Origin: Desulfobacterales bacterium CG2_30_60_27
GTDB lineage: Bacteria > Desulfobacterota > Desulfobulbia > Desulfobulbales > CG2-30-60-27
Direction of reading: 5' to 3'
Length of the DNA: 36,568 nt
Assembly: GCA_001873115.1 (NCBI GenBank)
Contig: MNYK01000112.1
Span: 1-36,568, forward strand
Positions 7,099-18,006 of the stretch are shown one piece after another; within the stretch, counting starts at the first letter, position 1, and every line of letters begins with the position of its first letter. The notes beneath the pieces were generated by a model. That model searched no databases. It was not told the DNA's origin and worked only from the letters and a program-made list of their open reading frames with translations. The position numbers were made by a program, and so were the translations under genes.

Positions 7099-10000
7099 TC
7101 AGATCGGCAGGATGTGCAGCTCCTCCCGCACCGGATGGCTGCCTTGCAGGAGCAGGCCCATGCGGCCGTCGATGCTGATCGGGTCGCCGTAGCGGATGGT
7201 GTGGCCGTTGATCTCGGCGCGCTCCTCGGTCTCATAGACCTTCAAGGCCTTACAGCCCACCACGCACGTCTTGTTGAGGCGCACCGCCACCACCGAGGCG
7301 TGCGAGGTCTGGCCGCCGCGGGCGGTCAAGAGGCCATCGGCCAGGGAGATCTCCTTGATGTCCTCGGGCACCGTGTCCTGGCGGATGAGAATGAGCGGCG
7401 TCTCCGGGTCGAGTTCCCGGAGCTCGGCGACGTTGGCGGCGGTGAATACCGCCCGGCCGGACAGGGCGCTGCCCGAGACGCCAATACCCTTGCCCAGCCG
7501 GTTTTTTTCCAGCCGGCCAGGGCTGATGGCAAAGATGCCGAAGCGCCCCTTCTTCTCGATGGTAATCATGTCGCGGGTCTGCAGGATGTAGAGATCGCCG
7601 GCCGCCGGCCCCTCGAAGGTGAATTCAATCTCCTGGGGGTTCCAGCCCTTTTCGTAGACCAGCTCGCGGGACATGGTCAAAAGGGCCCCGTAGATCGCCG
7701 GAAACTTCTCCTCCAGGCTGAACTCCCGGGGCCGGCCGTCAAGCTCGGCCTGCTCCACGGAAACAGGATAGGTGTTGACCAGGCCGGAGACGATGTCCTC
7801 GCCCTGGTCGCCGGGGGCGTAATCGCCCCACAGGGCCACCCGCCGCACCTGGCGATAGGGATGGGCGGTAAACACCACCCCGGAGCCGGACTCGGGTCCC
7901 AGGTTGCCGAAGACCATGGCCTGGACAATGACCGCGGTGCCCCAGGCTTCGGAGACGTCCATCAGGGTCCGGTACTCCACGGTCTTGGGGGCGTTCCATG
8001 AATCGAGCACCATCTCGATGGCGCCGGTGAGCTGCAGCCAGGGGTCCTCGGGGATGCCGATGCCCTGGCGGCGGATGTTCTTCTCGTACTCCAGGGCCAG
8101 TTCCCGCATCTGGGCCGAGGTGAACTCCTTCTTGACCTGCACCCCGTGCCGGGTCTTGGCCTGGTTCATGAGGGTCTGGAAGGTGTCACGCTCCATGCCG
8201 GCCGCCATGGCCCACGACTGCAGAAAGCGGCGGTAGTTGTCCCAGGCGAGGGTGGCGTGGCCCGAGGCCGTGGCAAAGCCCTCGACGATCTCCTGATTCA
8301 GGCCGATGTTGTGAATGGTGGCCATCATGCCGGGCATGGAGATGGCGGCGCCGCTGCGCACCGACAGCAGGAAGGGGTTGGCCGGATCGCCGTAAGCGCG
8401 ACCGCACTTCTCCTCCAGGCCGGAGAGGGACTGCCGCACCTGGGCCAGCAATTCCTCGCGCGCCTTGGAAAAGGTCTTGATCACCGGCCAGCAGCGGAAG
8501 ATCTCGGTGGTGATGACAAAGCCGTGCGGCACCTGCTGGCCCTCGGCGCAAAGCTGGGTCAGGTTGTAGCCCTTGTTGCCCAGGTGGATGAGGTCGTTGG
8601 TGCTCGGATTGCTGGCGCACAGAAAGCTGATGGCCTTGCCGGGCGCGTAAGTCATGAGCAGGTCGAGGCCGCCCTTGTCGAGCAGCGCCCGTTGGATCTC
8701 CAGGGTCTGGCTGATGCGGGTGATGAAGTTGTCCAGGTTCTGGAGGCCGAAGGTGCCGGCAATGAGGTCGCGCAGAAAGGTCTCGGAGAGCCGCAGGCTG
8801 CTGGCGTCGGGATCCTCGTCCGCCCAGAGGCCCTGGTACTTGGGGAGCAGGTTGTTCCGGCCGATCTGCGGGATGATGATGGTCAGGTTGTTCTGGTGGA
8901 TGTTGGTGTAGTAGGCATAGATGACGTCCTTCACCCCTTCCGACAGGCCGCGAAAGATATCGAGATACTGGGTGTAGGAGAAGCGTTTCACCTCCAGGGA
9001 GTCGGAGAGCAGCGCCAGGTAGGTCTCCAGTTTGCGGCTGACGATGCCGTCGATGGCCATGGCCCTGAGATAGAGGCGCAGGCAGCGGATGATGCCCACG
9101 AACGTGGCCCGGGTGATGAAGGACAGGGTGACGGTCTTGGGCAGCCGCTCCAGGTAGACGTTGGCCAGGTTCTCCAGCCGCAGGGTGAGACCCAGGGCGT
9201 CGAACTTCCGTTCGCGATACCGGCCGTAGACCGAGGGGATGTCCACCGCGATGTGGCGCTTGTAGTAGATGTCCTCCTTGGCCTCGAAAACCTCGTCGCA
9301 GAGAATCACCCCCTTCAGGCCCTCCAGCCGGGTGAACACCGCCTCCAGGCAGGCGAAGGTGTCGTTCTGCTCGAGCACCGCCAGCAGCCCTTCCATCTCG
9401 GGGAAACCGGCAATGGCCGCCTGCTCCAGTTGCTGCTTGAGTTCCTGAAAACCCAGGTTGTACTTCTGGAAGACCAGCTTGTACATCTTGACCAACAGAA
9501 TAAAGCGGCGGACCTCGCTCGCCTGCAAATCCTGTTGCTCGGCCAGGAAGGCAGTCAGGCGGGCCTCGTCCAGGCGCAGGAGGTCTTTTTCGCTGTGGCA
9601 GTCGGGCCGGGCCAGGAGGCGGTCCATGAGCCGCCGCAGGTCGTCCACCATGGGGCCGCTGACCTGGACCGTGGCCAGCACCTCCTCGGGCAGATGAGAG
9701 GCCAGTCCCTGGCGGTCGCCGCTATGCCAGAAGCGGAAAATAGCCTCGATAAAATCGACGATCAGGTTGCTGGACTCCACATGGCTCTGCTTGCGCAGGA
9801 AGTGGATGAGCGGGTCCTTGCGGCGGTGCATCTCGTCCACCTCGGTGGACACGTCGCGCAGCAACCCCTCGGCGCCGATCTCGTTGTAAAAAACTGGCAT
9901 GAGCTTGGTGAACTGCTTCACCAGGTTGTAGACCGGGCCTACCGGATTGTTCAAGAGCTGGCTGATGTCGCGCTGAAAGAGGTCGGTATCCTTGATGCAG

Positions 10001-11346
10001 GTGCCGGACAGGTGGATGTTGATGATCAGCGCCGAGAACAGGGTGGCGCACCATTTGGGCTCCTGCATGATGAGGTTGAGCCAGACGCGGATATTGGCCA
10101 GGTGGGCCGGGTTGGCGATAGGCTGCCAGTTCTCGTCCACCCCCATGACCCCGGCGTACTGAAAGCCGAAGCGCACCACCTCCCAGAGAAAGGTCTCCAC
10201 CAGCCGGCTGTTTTCGCGTTTGAAGACCTCGCTGCCCAGCACCTGGATGCATTGCAATGAGGTGTGCGGGTATTTGCGGACGTTGGCCTTCAAGAGGTGC
10301 AGGGTGGTGAGCAGGAAGCCCTCGATCTCCTCAAAGGTCTGCTGGCGGATGAGCTGCACCAGGCTGCGATTGATCTCCCGCAGGGTTTCCTCGTGGATGA
10401 GCGACAACCCCGGGGTCTCCATGCTCCGAAAGAGGAAGAGGAGCTTGCGGTTCTCGGTGAACCGGTCCGGCGGCGCTCCGGCCGCCGCGCCCGTGGCCTC
10501 CAGTTCGCCCGGCACCTTCCGATAGAGCCGCACGAAATCGATATGGGCCGGCAACTCCAGGAGACGGACCAGGTCTACCCCCTCGGTCTCCACATTGATG
10601 GCGGCCAGGGTCTGCCTATACTCGCGAATGCGGTCATGGGAGATGGCCTGCAGGAGTTTGCCGGCCTCCCAGCCCTCCTCGCACATGCTGCTGCACCGCT
10701 CCAGGAACCAGGGCAACGGATCCTCCTCGGCCAGCCAATAGCCGTAGTTCAACTCCAGGATCCGTTGCAGCAGCCGGGCGATGGGCCGCAAGTCGTAGCT
10801 CGCCCCCTGACCTGCCAGTTGTTGAAGGCGCTCGGCGATCTTTTTTACCGGGTGATGGCCTTGGACGATGTGCATGAGGGTGGCATCGTCCAGGCCATGC
10901 AGACGGGCGAAGCAGGCGGCCAGGGGCTGGTCGTAGCGGGCGAGCTCGGCCGCGTCACCGGGCAGCATGCGTTCGACAAAGGCCAAGAGCGCCTCCACGG
11001 CCGCGGCTTGCAGTGCCTCGTTTTTAGCCGCGTCGGCAAGCACCGTGAAGAAGATATCCAGCAACCGCTCCAGGGCCTCGGGCCCCTTGGCGTGCCGGCG
11101 GAAAAGGTCGGCGTTCTTCAGGACAAAGGCCCGGAGGCGCGGCAGGATCAGTTTCCAGTTGCGGAACGGGTGGCTGATCTCGTAGAGCAGCTCCTCCAGG
11201 TTGCCATGGATGCCGCGAAAACCCGCCACCACCTCAAAGAGCACGGCAAAGGCCGGGTCGATGGTGATCTCGGCCACCGCCGTTTCCAGCAGGTTGGCCT
11301 TGAGCGCGTCGGAGTCGATCTCGGGCGGCGGTTTGGGCTGGGTCAT
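7099..11346 (-). CDS. Large PPDK-like dikinase: ATP-grasp and phosphohistidine domains, no PEP/pyruvate barrel
   Basis: A 1415-residue protein. Residues 1 to about 915 match no domain I recognise and look mostly alpha-helical. From about 920 to 1260 lies a pyruvate-phosphate-dikinase-type ATP-grasp domain: LGNKGYNLTQL, LSVRSGAAISMPGMM, SGVVFTAHP, QGEDIVSG and EIEFTFEG..LQTRDM. From about 1285 lies the swivelling phosphohistidine domain with DTVPEDI and GGQTSHASVV, His1349 being the expected phosphate carrier. The chain ends about 60 residues later, so the C-terminal TIM barrel that binds PEP/pyruvate in PPDK and PEP synthase is missing. The start ATG is at 11346, 22 bases after the gap stop; an upstream open frame overlaps gap and is non-coding in style. 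By analogy with glucan water dikinase and rifampicin phosphotransferase, the acceptor is probably something other than pyruvate. Gene context (GT5 synthase, GAPDH) suggests central carbohydrate metabolism. The acceptor is inference. Confidence 0.85.
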   Translation of the reverse strand: MTQPKPPPEIDSDALKANLLETAVAEITIDPAFAVLFEVVAGFRGIHGNLEELLYEISHPFRNWKLILPRLRAFVLKNADLFRRHAKGPEALERLLDIFFTVLADAAKNEALQAAAVEALLAFVERMLPGDAAELARYDQPLAACFARLHGLDDATLMHIVQGHHPVKKIAERLQQLAGQGASYDLRPIARLLQRILELNYGYWLAEEDPLPWFLERCSSMCEEGWEAGKLLQAISHDRIREYRQTLAAINVETEGVDLVRLLELPAHIDFVRLYRKVPGELEATGAAAGAPPDRFTENRKLLFLFRSMETPGLSLIHEETLREINRSLVQLIRQQTFEEIEGFLLTTLHLLKANVRKYPHTSLQCIQVLGSEVFKRENSRLVETFLWEVVRFGFQYAGVMGVDENWQPIANPAHLANIRVWLNLIMQEPKWCATLFSALIINIHLSGTCIKDTDLFQRDISQLLNNPVGPVYNLVKQFTKLMPVFYNEIGAEGLLRDVSTEVDEMHRRKDPLIHFLRKQSHVESSNLIVDFIEAIFRFWHSGDRQGLASHLPEEVLATVQVSGPMVDDLRRLMDRLLARPDCHSEKDLLRLDEARLTAFLAEQQDLQASEVRRFILLVKMYKLVFQKYNLGFQELKQQLEQAAIAGFPEMEGLLAVLEQNDTFACLEAVFTRLEGLKGVILCDEVFEAKEDIYYKRHIAVDIPSVYGRYRERKFDALGLTLRLENLANVYLERLPKTVTLSFITRATFVGIIRCLRLYLRAMAIDGIVSRKLETYLALLSDSLEVKRFSYTQYLDIFRGLSEGVKDVIYAYYTNIHQNNLTIIIPQIGRNNLLPKYQGLWADEDPDASSLRLSETFLRDLIAGTFGLQNLDNFITRISQTLEIQRALLDKGGLDLLMTYAPGKAISFLCASNPSTNDLIHLGNKGYNLTQLCAEGQQVPHGFVITTEIFRCWPVIKTFSKAREELLAQVRQSLSGLEEKCGRAYGDPANPFLLSVRSGAAISMPGMMATIHNIGLNQEIVEGFATASGHATLAWDNYRRFLQSWAMAAGMERDTFQTLMNQAKTRHGVQVKKEFTSAQMRELALEYEKNIRRQGIGIPEDPWLQLTGAIEMVLDSWNAPKTVEYRTLMDVSEAWGTAVIVQAMVFGNLGPESGSGVVFTAHPYRQVRRVALWGDYAPGDQGEDIVSGLVNTYPVSVEQAELDGRPREFSLEEKFPAIYGALLTMSRELVYEKGWNPQEIEFTFEGPAAGDLYILQTRDMITIEKKGRFGIFAISPGRLEKNRLGKGIGVSGSALSGRAVFTAANVAELRELDPETPLILIRQDTVPEDIKEISLADGLLTARGGQTSHASVVAVRLNKTCVVGCKALKVYETEERAEINGHTIRYGDPISIDGRMGLLLQGSHPVREELHILPI

Positions 11347-11368
11347 GGATGGTTCCGACGGCCGGCGC

Positions 11369-14048
<2,680 letters not shown>

Positions 14049-14053
14049 AATGC

Positions 14054-15115
14054 TTATCTCCCGGCCGCCACGGCCTGCTGCCTGAGCAGGAAGTCGGCCA
14101 GGGTGAGGCAGACCATGGCCTCGCAGACCGGCAGGATGCGGGGGATGGCGGCGATGTCGTGACGGCCGCCGATGGTGACAATGACCGGCTCGCCCGCCAG
14201 ATTGACGGTCTGCTGCGCCTTGGCAATGGAGGGGATGGGTTTCACCGCCACCCGGGCGACGATGTCCTGGCCGCTGGAGATGCCGGCCAGGATGCCGCCG
14301 GCGTTGTTGCTGGTAAAACCCGCCGGGGTGATGGGGTCGTTGTTCTGCGAGCCCAAGAGGCCGGCTACGGCAAAGCCGGCGCCGATCTCCACACCCTTTA
14401 CCGCGCCGATCGACATGAGGGCCTTGGCCAGTTCGCCGTCCAGTTTGTCGAACACCGGCTCGCCCAGGCCGGCCGGGCAGCCGGTGACCAGGATTTCGAC
14501 AATGCCACCCAGGGTGTCGCCCTGTTTGCGCACCTGTTCGAGGCGCTCCTCCATGCGGCCGGCCGCCTCGTTGTCCGGGCAGCCTAGCCGGTTGTCGGCT
14601 ATTTCCGTTAACTTCCTCTGACTGGTCGCCACCCCGCCCAGGGCCACGGTGTAGGCGGTGACCTGGACGCCGGACCGCGCCAGCATCAATCTGGCCACGG
14701 CGCCCGCCGCCACCCGGGCCGCGGTCTCGCGGGCCGAGGCCCGGCCGCCGCCCCGGTGATCGCGGATGCCGTATTTGTGCAGGTAACTGATGTCGCCATG
14801 GCCGGGCCTGAAAATATCGCGCAGATGGTCATAGGACTTGCTGTGCGCGTCCTTGTTGAAAATGGCCAGGGAGATGGGCGTACCGGTGGTTTTGCCCTCA
14901 AAGATGCCGGAGAGGATCTCCACCCGGTCCGGCTCCTTACGCGGGCTGCTGGCACCACCCTTGCCGGGCCGCCGCCGTTCCAAGTCGCGCTGGATGTCTG
15001 CCGGGGCCAGGCCCAGGCCGGGCGGGCAGCCGTCAATGACCGCGCCGCCGGCCGGGCCATGGGATTCGCCCCAGGTGGTGACCCGAAAGATTGTGCCGAA
15101 GGTGTTGCCTGCCAT
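14054..15115 (-). CDS. aroC: Chorismate synthase
   Basis: A 353-residue enzyme of the last shikimate-pathway step, which converts EPSP to chorismate with reduced FMN. Family signatures are present: [19 protein letters not shown] at the N-terminus, [30 protein letters not shown] in the middle (broken here only by normal variation), and HD in RHDIAAIP near the end. ATG is preceded by AAAGGA. It starts 26 bases after the aroK stop and ends 5 bases before the GT5 gene. Length is normal and no key residue appears altered. Confidence 0.97.
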   Translation of the reverse strand: MAGNTFGTIFRVTTWGESHGPAGGAVIDGCPPGLGLAPADIQRDLERRRPGKGGASSPRKEPDRVEILSGIFEGKTTGTPISLAIFNKDAHSKSYDHLRDIFRPGHGDISYLHKYGIRDHRGGGRASARETAARVAAGAVARLMLARSGVQVTAYTVALGGVATSQRKLTEIADNRLGCPDNEAAGRMEERLEQVRKQGDTLGGIVEILVTGCPAGLGEPVFDKLDGELAKALMSIGAVKGVEIGAGFAVAGLLGSQNNDPITPAGFTSNNAGGILAGISSGQDIVARVAVKPIPSIAKAQQTVNLAGEPVIVTIGGRHDIAAIPRILPVCEAMVCLTLADFLLRQQAVAAGR

Positions 15116-15141
15116 GTCTTGTCCTTTTGGTAAAGCCAGCC

Positions 15142-15678
15142 TCAGGGTTGCCCCAGGGCCTGAATGATGGCCGCCACCGTCGCGGCGGGCGACTGCCGCC
15201 CGGTGTCGATGGTCAGATGGCAGCCCTTGGCGTACAAGGGTTCCCTCTCCGCCAGCACCGCCTCGATTTCAGCCTGGGTGCCGGCCTTGGTCAGACCCGG
15301 CCGCTGGCTGCGGTTACGGCCGTCCTTCGCCAACCGTTTCCGGATGGTGCACTGATCGGCGGCCAGCCAGACCACCAGGCCGCTCTTCATAAGCGCCGCC
15401 CAGAGATCCTGATGGAGGATGGCGCCCCCGCCAGTGGCCACCACCAGCGGCCCGCGGTCCACCAGCTCCCGCAGCAGTCGCCGCTCCCGTTCCCGGAAGT
15501 AGGGCCAGCCGTGGGCCGCCACCATGGCCTCGATGGTGCACCCCTCCCGCTCGACGATAACCTTGTCCATGTCCAGAAAGTCCACGCCCAGCCGGGCGGC
15601 CAGCAGGCGGCCCACGGTACTCTTGCCCGTGGCCCGATAGCCGATGAGAATCACTTTGCCAGACTTTTGCGTACTCAT
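15142..15678 (-). CDS. aroK: Shikimate kinase
   Basis: A 178-residue kinase that phosphorylates shikimate from ATP. The P-loop is GYRATGKST (13-21). [11 protein letters not shown] carries the shikimate-binding Asp, and VATGGGAI is the GGG shikimate-binding loop. R..SQRPGL belongs to the lid with its Arg. The start chosen is the ATG at 15678, because P-loop spacing then matches the family; the open frame extends 38 codons further but runs into the GAAAGCT-type repeat and looks untranslated. It is the first gene of the minus-strand run aroK-aroC-glgA-gap-dikinase-GGDEF-mtaD. The 274-base divergent region to rdgB contains two inverted copies of a low-complexity repeat. Confidence 0.95.
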   Translation of the reverse strand: MSTQKSGKVILIGYRATGKSTVGRLLAARLGVDFLDMDKVIVEREGCTIEAMVAAHGWPYFRERERRLLRELVDRGPLVVATGGGAILHQDLWAALMKSGLVVWLAADQCTIRKRLAKDGRNRSQRPGLTKAGTQAEIEAVLAEREPLYAKGCHLTIDTGRQSPAATVAAIIQALGQP

Positions 15679-15748
15679 GATTAGTGTTCTTTCGGCCTGG
15701 GTCAAGCTGCTGAGGGGTCGGTGGTAAAACTTCGAAAAAGTATACACA

Positions 15749-15866
15749 AAGGGGCTGAAAGGTGAAAGCTGAAAGGTGAAAGCTGAAGGCAAGAAAAAAA
15801 GAATCCGGACCGGGCTCGCCGCTCGCTTCTTTTATTTCCACCCTTCACCTTTGAGCTTTGAGCTCA
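15749..15866. repeat. Paired, inverted GAAAGCT/GAAAGGT-type repeats between aroK and rdgB
   Basis: Bases 15754-15790 run as GGCTGAAAGGTGAAAGCTG, then GAAAGGTGAAAGCTGAAGG. Bases 15838-15866 hold the reverse sense (TTCACCTTTGAGCTTTGAGC). The copies face each other across about 50 bases. The unit is a 7-base purine-rich word with one variable base. Other copies lie at 6224-6268 and 19179-19211. Confidence 0.7.
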
Positions 15867-15952
15867 CTTGACATTCGGACGGGTCGGCCGTATAAAAACC
15901 GCGTGGCCTCGCGGCCGGGCAGACCATCCTGATCCGAAACGGAGACAAGCGC

Positions 15953-16630
15953 ATGCGCCCCATGATCGTGCTGGCAACCCGCAACCAGGGCAAACTGCGG
16001 GAGTTTCGGGAGATCTTGAAGGATTTCCCTTTTGACATCAAAAGTCTGAATGACTTTGGGCCGCTGCCCGAGGTGGAGGAGGACGGCGACACCTTTGACG
16101 ACAACGCCTACAAGAAGGCCGTCTTTATCGCCAAGGCCTTGGGCCTGCCGGCCATTGCCGACGATTCCGGCCTGGTGGTCGAGGCCCTGGCCGGGGCGCC
16201 CGGGGTTCATTCGGCCCGCTATGCCGGACCGCAGGCCACGGACGAGGAGAACATCAACAAGCTGCTCCAAGAGATGGCGGGCCAGCGCGACCGCCGGGCC
16301 GCCTTCCACTGCGTCATCTCCATCGCCGTGCCCTCGGGCCCGGCCCTGACCTACGAGGGACGCTGCGAGGGCGAGATCCTGCACGCCCCGCAGGGCAGCG
16401 GCGGCTTTGGCTATGATCCAGTCTTTTTCTACCCGCCCCTGGGCCAAAGCTTTGCCGAGATCCCGGCGGCCGAGAAGAACCGCATAAGCCACCGGGGCCA
16501 CGCCCTGGCCGAGGTGGCGGCCGAGGCGACCAAGATCGCCACCTGGCTCAAGCACCGGCTCATGGAGGCCAAACCACCCAAACCTGACCATAGCGAATTC
16601 GAGGACAACGACTGGGCAACGGGTAAATAG
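15953..16630 (+). CDS. rdgB: XTP/dITP diphosphatase (Ham1/RdgB family)
   Basis: A 225-residue house-cleaning pyrophosphatase that hydrolyses non-canonical purine nucleotides (XTP, dITP) to monophosphates. Motifs: ATRNQGKLREF at the N-terminus, FDDNAYKKA, ADDSGLVVEALAGAPGVHSARYAG, GGFGYDPVF and ISHRGHAL, all in the usual order. The tail after HRL (about 25 residues with KPPKPDH) extends beyond the usual end. CGGAGA precedes the ATG. A diverged, frameshifted copy of the 3' end of this gene lies at 17350-17648, with parDE between. That suggests insertion next to, or recombination within, the rdgB 3' end. Confidence 0.95.
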   Translation: MRPMIVLATRNQGKLREFREILKDFPFDIKSLNDFGPLPEVEEDGDTFDDNAYKKAVFIAKALGLPAIADDSGLVVEALAGAPGVHSARYAGPQATDEENINKLLQEMAGQRDRRAAFHCVISIAVPSGPALTYEGRCEGEILHAPQGSGGFGYDPVFFYPPLGQSFAEIPAAEKNRISHRGHALAEVAAEATKIATWLKHRLMEAKPPKPDHSEFEDNDWATGK

Positions 16631-16702
16631 GCGAGACAGTCCCAGGGTGTGATCCGTGTCACTACTGGACGGTCGGGCAATACGGACATCTCTTTTTTAT
16701 TC

Positions 16703-16736
16703 TTGACAAAGATTGCCAAGAATTGTCATTTATAGA
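16703..16736 (+). promoter_or_regulatory. Candidate parDE promoter with inverted-repeat operator
   Basis: A consensus -35 TTGACA lies at 16703-16708. A matching inverted repeat TGACAA (16704-16709) and TTGTCA (16723-16728), 13 bases apart, overlaps it. The -10 is not clear (TTTATA/TATAGA at 16729-16736 is spaced too far). ParD-type antitoxins autorepress through such palindromes. ParD starts at 16753. Confidence 0.45.
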
Positions 16737-16752
16737 ACAGGAGGTGCCCGCC

Positions 16753-16998
16753 ATGGCAACCATGAATGTTTCCCTTCCCGACCCGATGAAGACATGGGTC
16801 GAAAGCCAAGTAAGCACAGGCCATTACAGCAATGCCAGCGACTACGTCCGCGATCTGATCCGCCGCGACCAGGAATATCAGGACAAACATGAAACCCTGA
16901 TCAGGGCGCTCATTGTCGGCGAAAACAGTGGTGTTTCCAAACGTGCGGTCAGGGACATCTGGCAGGACGTCAAAGCACGGCACGGGCACAATGTATAA
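16753..16998 (+). CDS. parD: ParD-type antitoxin (ribbon-helix-helix)
   Basis: An 81-residue protein. The N-terminus NVSLPDPMKTWVESQVSTGHYSNASDYVRDLIRRDQ is a typical ParD/CopG ribbon-helix-helix domain: a beta strand, then two helices with SxASDYVRDLIR. The flexible C-terminal half would wrap the toxin. The start is the ATG at 16753 (MATMNVSL), preceded by AGGAGG at 16739-16744; an earlier in-frame ATG at 16723 has no such site. The stop overlaps the start of the ParE-type toxin by 8 bases. Expected role: neutralise the toxin and repress its own promoter. Confidence 0.85.
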   Translation: MATMNVSLPDPMKTWVESQVSTGHYSNASDYVRDLIRRDQEYQDKHETLIRALIVGENSGVSKRAVRDIWQDVKARHGHNV

Positions 16999-17284
16999 GC
17001 TTTCCAATGCGGCGGCCCAGGATATCGAAGACATCCTGGAGCAGTCCTTGGCCGAGTTTGGCCTGTTGCAAACGGAAGATTACTTCAACTCTCTGACAAA
17101 CTGCCTGCAACTCCTCGCTGACCATCCCAAAATGGGCCGAGCCGCCGACGATATCCGGCCAGGATACCGCCGATTTCCACACAAAAGTCACTTGATCTTC
17201 TACAGGCCGGCCAGCAAACACGGCATCTTCGTCGTGCGGGTTCTGCATCACCACATGGATGCCATTCGGCACATGCAAGATTGA
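16991..17284 (+). CDS. parE: ParE-type toxin (RelE/ParE superfamily)
   Basis: A 97-residue protein with the ParE layout: MYKLSNAAAQDIEDILEQSLAEFG (strand then two helices), DHPKMGRAADDIRPGYRRFPHKSHLIFYR in the core, and VVRVLHHHMDA at the end. ParE toxins act on DNA gyrase; relatives with the same fold cut mRNA on the ribosome, so the target is inferred from sequence similarity only. The start is the ATG at 16991, overlapping the antitoxin stop; the frame extends upstream only inside the antitoxin gene. The symbol refers to the toxin and not to topoisomerase IV. The pair sits between rdgB and a decayed rdgB 3' copy. Confidence 0.85.
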   Translation: MYKLSNAAAQDIEDILEQSLAEFGLLQTEDYFNSLTNCLQLLADHPKMGRAADDIRPGYRRFPHKSHLIFYRPASKHGIFVVRVLHHHMDAIRHMQD

Positions 17285-17349
17285 TCCGCGTACTGAACTG
17301 ACGCATTCAGTTGACAGAGTCAACAACGCTATCCTCATTCCAACACTAT

Positions 17350-17648
17350 GCCATCGGGCCAGCCCATGACCTGCAAAAGGGATGCGCGGGCTATATCCTG
17401 CACGCGCCCCAGGGCAACAACGGCTTTGGCTACGATCCGGTCTTTCTCTACCCGCCGATGGGTCAAAGCTTTGCCGAGATCCCGGCGGCCGAGAAAAACC
17501 GGATAAGCACCGGGGCCACGCCCTGGCCGAGGTGGCGGCCGAGGCCACCAAGATCGCCACCTGGCTCAAGCACCGGCTGCTGGAGGTCAAACCGCCCAAA
17601 CCGGATCATAAGGAATTCGCGAACAACGACTGGTCCGAGGGCAAATAG
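17350..17648 (+). pseudogene. Decayed second copy of the rdgB 3' end
   Basis: This stretch encodes the last third of an RdgB protein: YILHAPQGNNGFGYDPVFLY, PPMGQSFAEIPAAEKNRIS, then, after a one-base deletion at about 17510 (AAGCACC against AAGCCACC in rdgB), HRGHALAEVAAEATKIATWL and a tail ending DWSEGK. It has no start and no N-terminal two-thirds. By eye the nucleotide match to 16330-16630 is high but clearly incomplete (many third-position changes and a different tail), so it resembles an allele from a related strain more than a recent tandem duplicate. Both copies end in AAATAGGCGA. The parDE genes lie between them. Confidence 0.85.
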
Positions 17649-18006
17649 GCGAATCAGCCTTAGGAGGGCTAACCATTCAACCTGTTTGCGATCGTATACC
17701 GGGTAATCCACCCATGCAGTTAACATGGCATATAGATGGTGTTACTTTCAGCCCGAGAAAATGCACGGCTGAATTATCACATTCTAGCCAATAGAATAGC
17801 ATAGTTATTGCTTGTTCAGCTTCAAGTTAGGATACGGGTCCCACGCCTAACTAAGGCATGATATGGTGCGAAATGCGAATATATGGCAATAAGTTGGTTT
17901 GTCGGCCCAGTGTTGGCTGTATTTGGAAAAAATCAAAAATGCGACTATATTGAAGCCATCTGCAAAAAAGTTGCGACTTTTTTGCAGACAAAGTATCGTT
18001 GTCCGC
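17649..18006. other. Intergenic region before the AAA/DUF4143 gene, with a perfect inverted repeat
   Basis: No gene is supported here. The composition is more AT-rich than its surroundings. Bases 17959-17971 (TCTGCAAAAAAGT) and 17976-17988 are a perfect 13-base inverted repeat with loop TGCG, 19 bases before the ATPase ATG. It could be an operator or a hairpin in the leader; the T-run within the arm also makes it terminator-like. Confidence 0.6.
17959..17988. repeat. Perfect 13-base hairpin directly upstream of the ATPase gene
   Basis: Arms TCTGCAAAAAAGT and ACTTTTTTGCAGA flank TGCG. The position just 5' of the coding start suggests control of transcription or translation of that gene. Confidence 0.8.

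Noticed and set aside
8146-10260. A 704-codon open frame on plus, opposite the dikinase gene
   Set aside because: It mirrors the GC-rich codon pattern of the real gene on minus, has Gly/Ala/Gln-rich composition and no recognisable domain. The same holds for the long frames at 5087-6523, 10264-11403 and 11201-12493.
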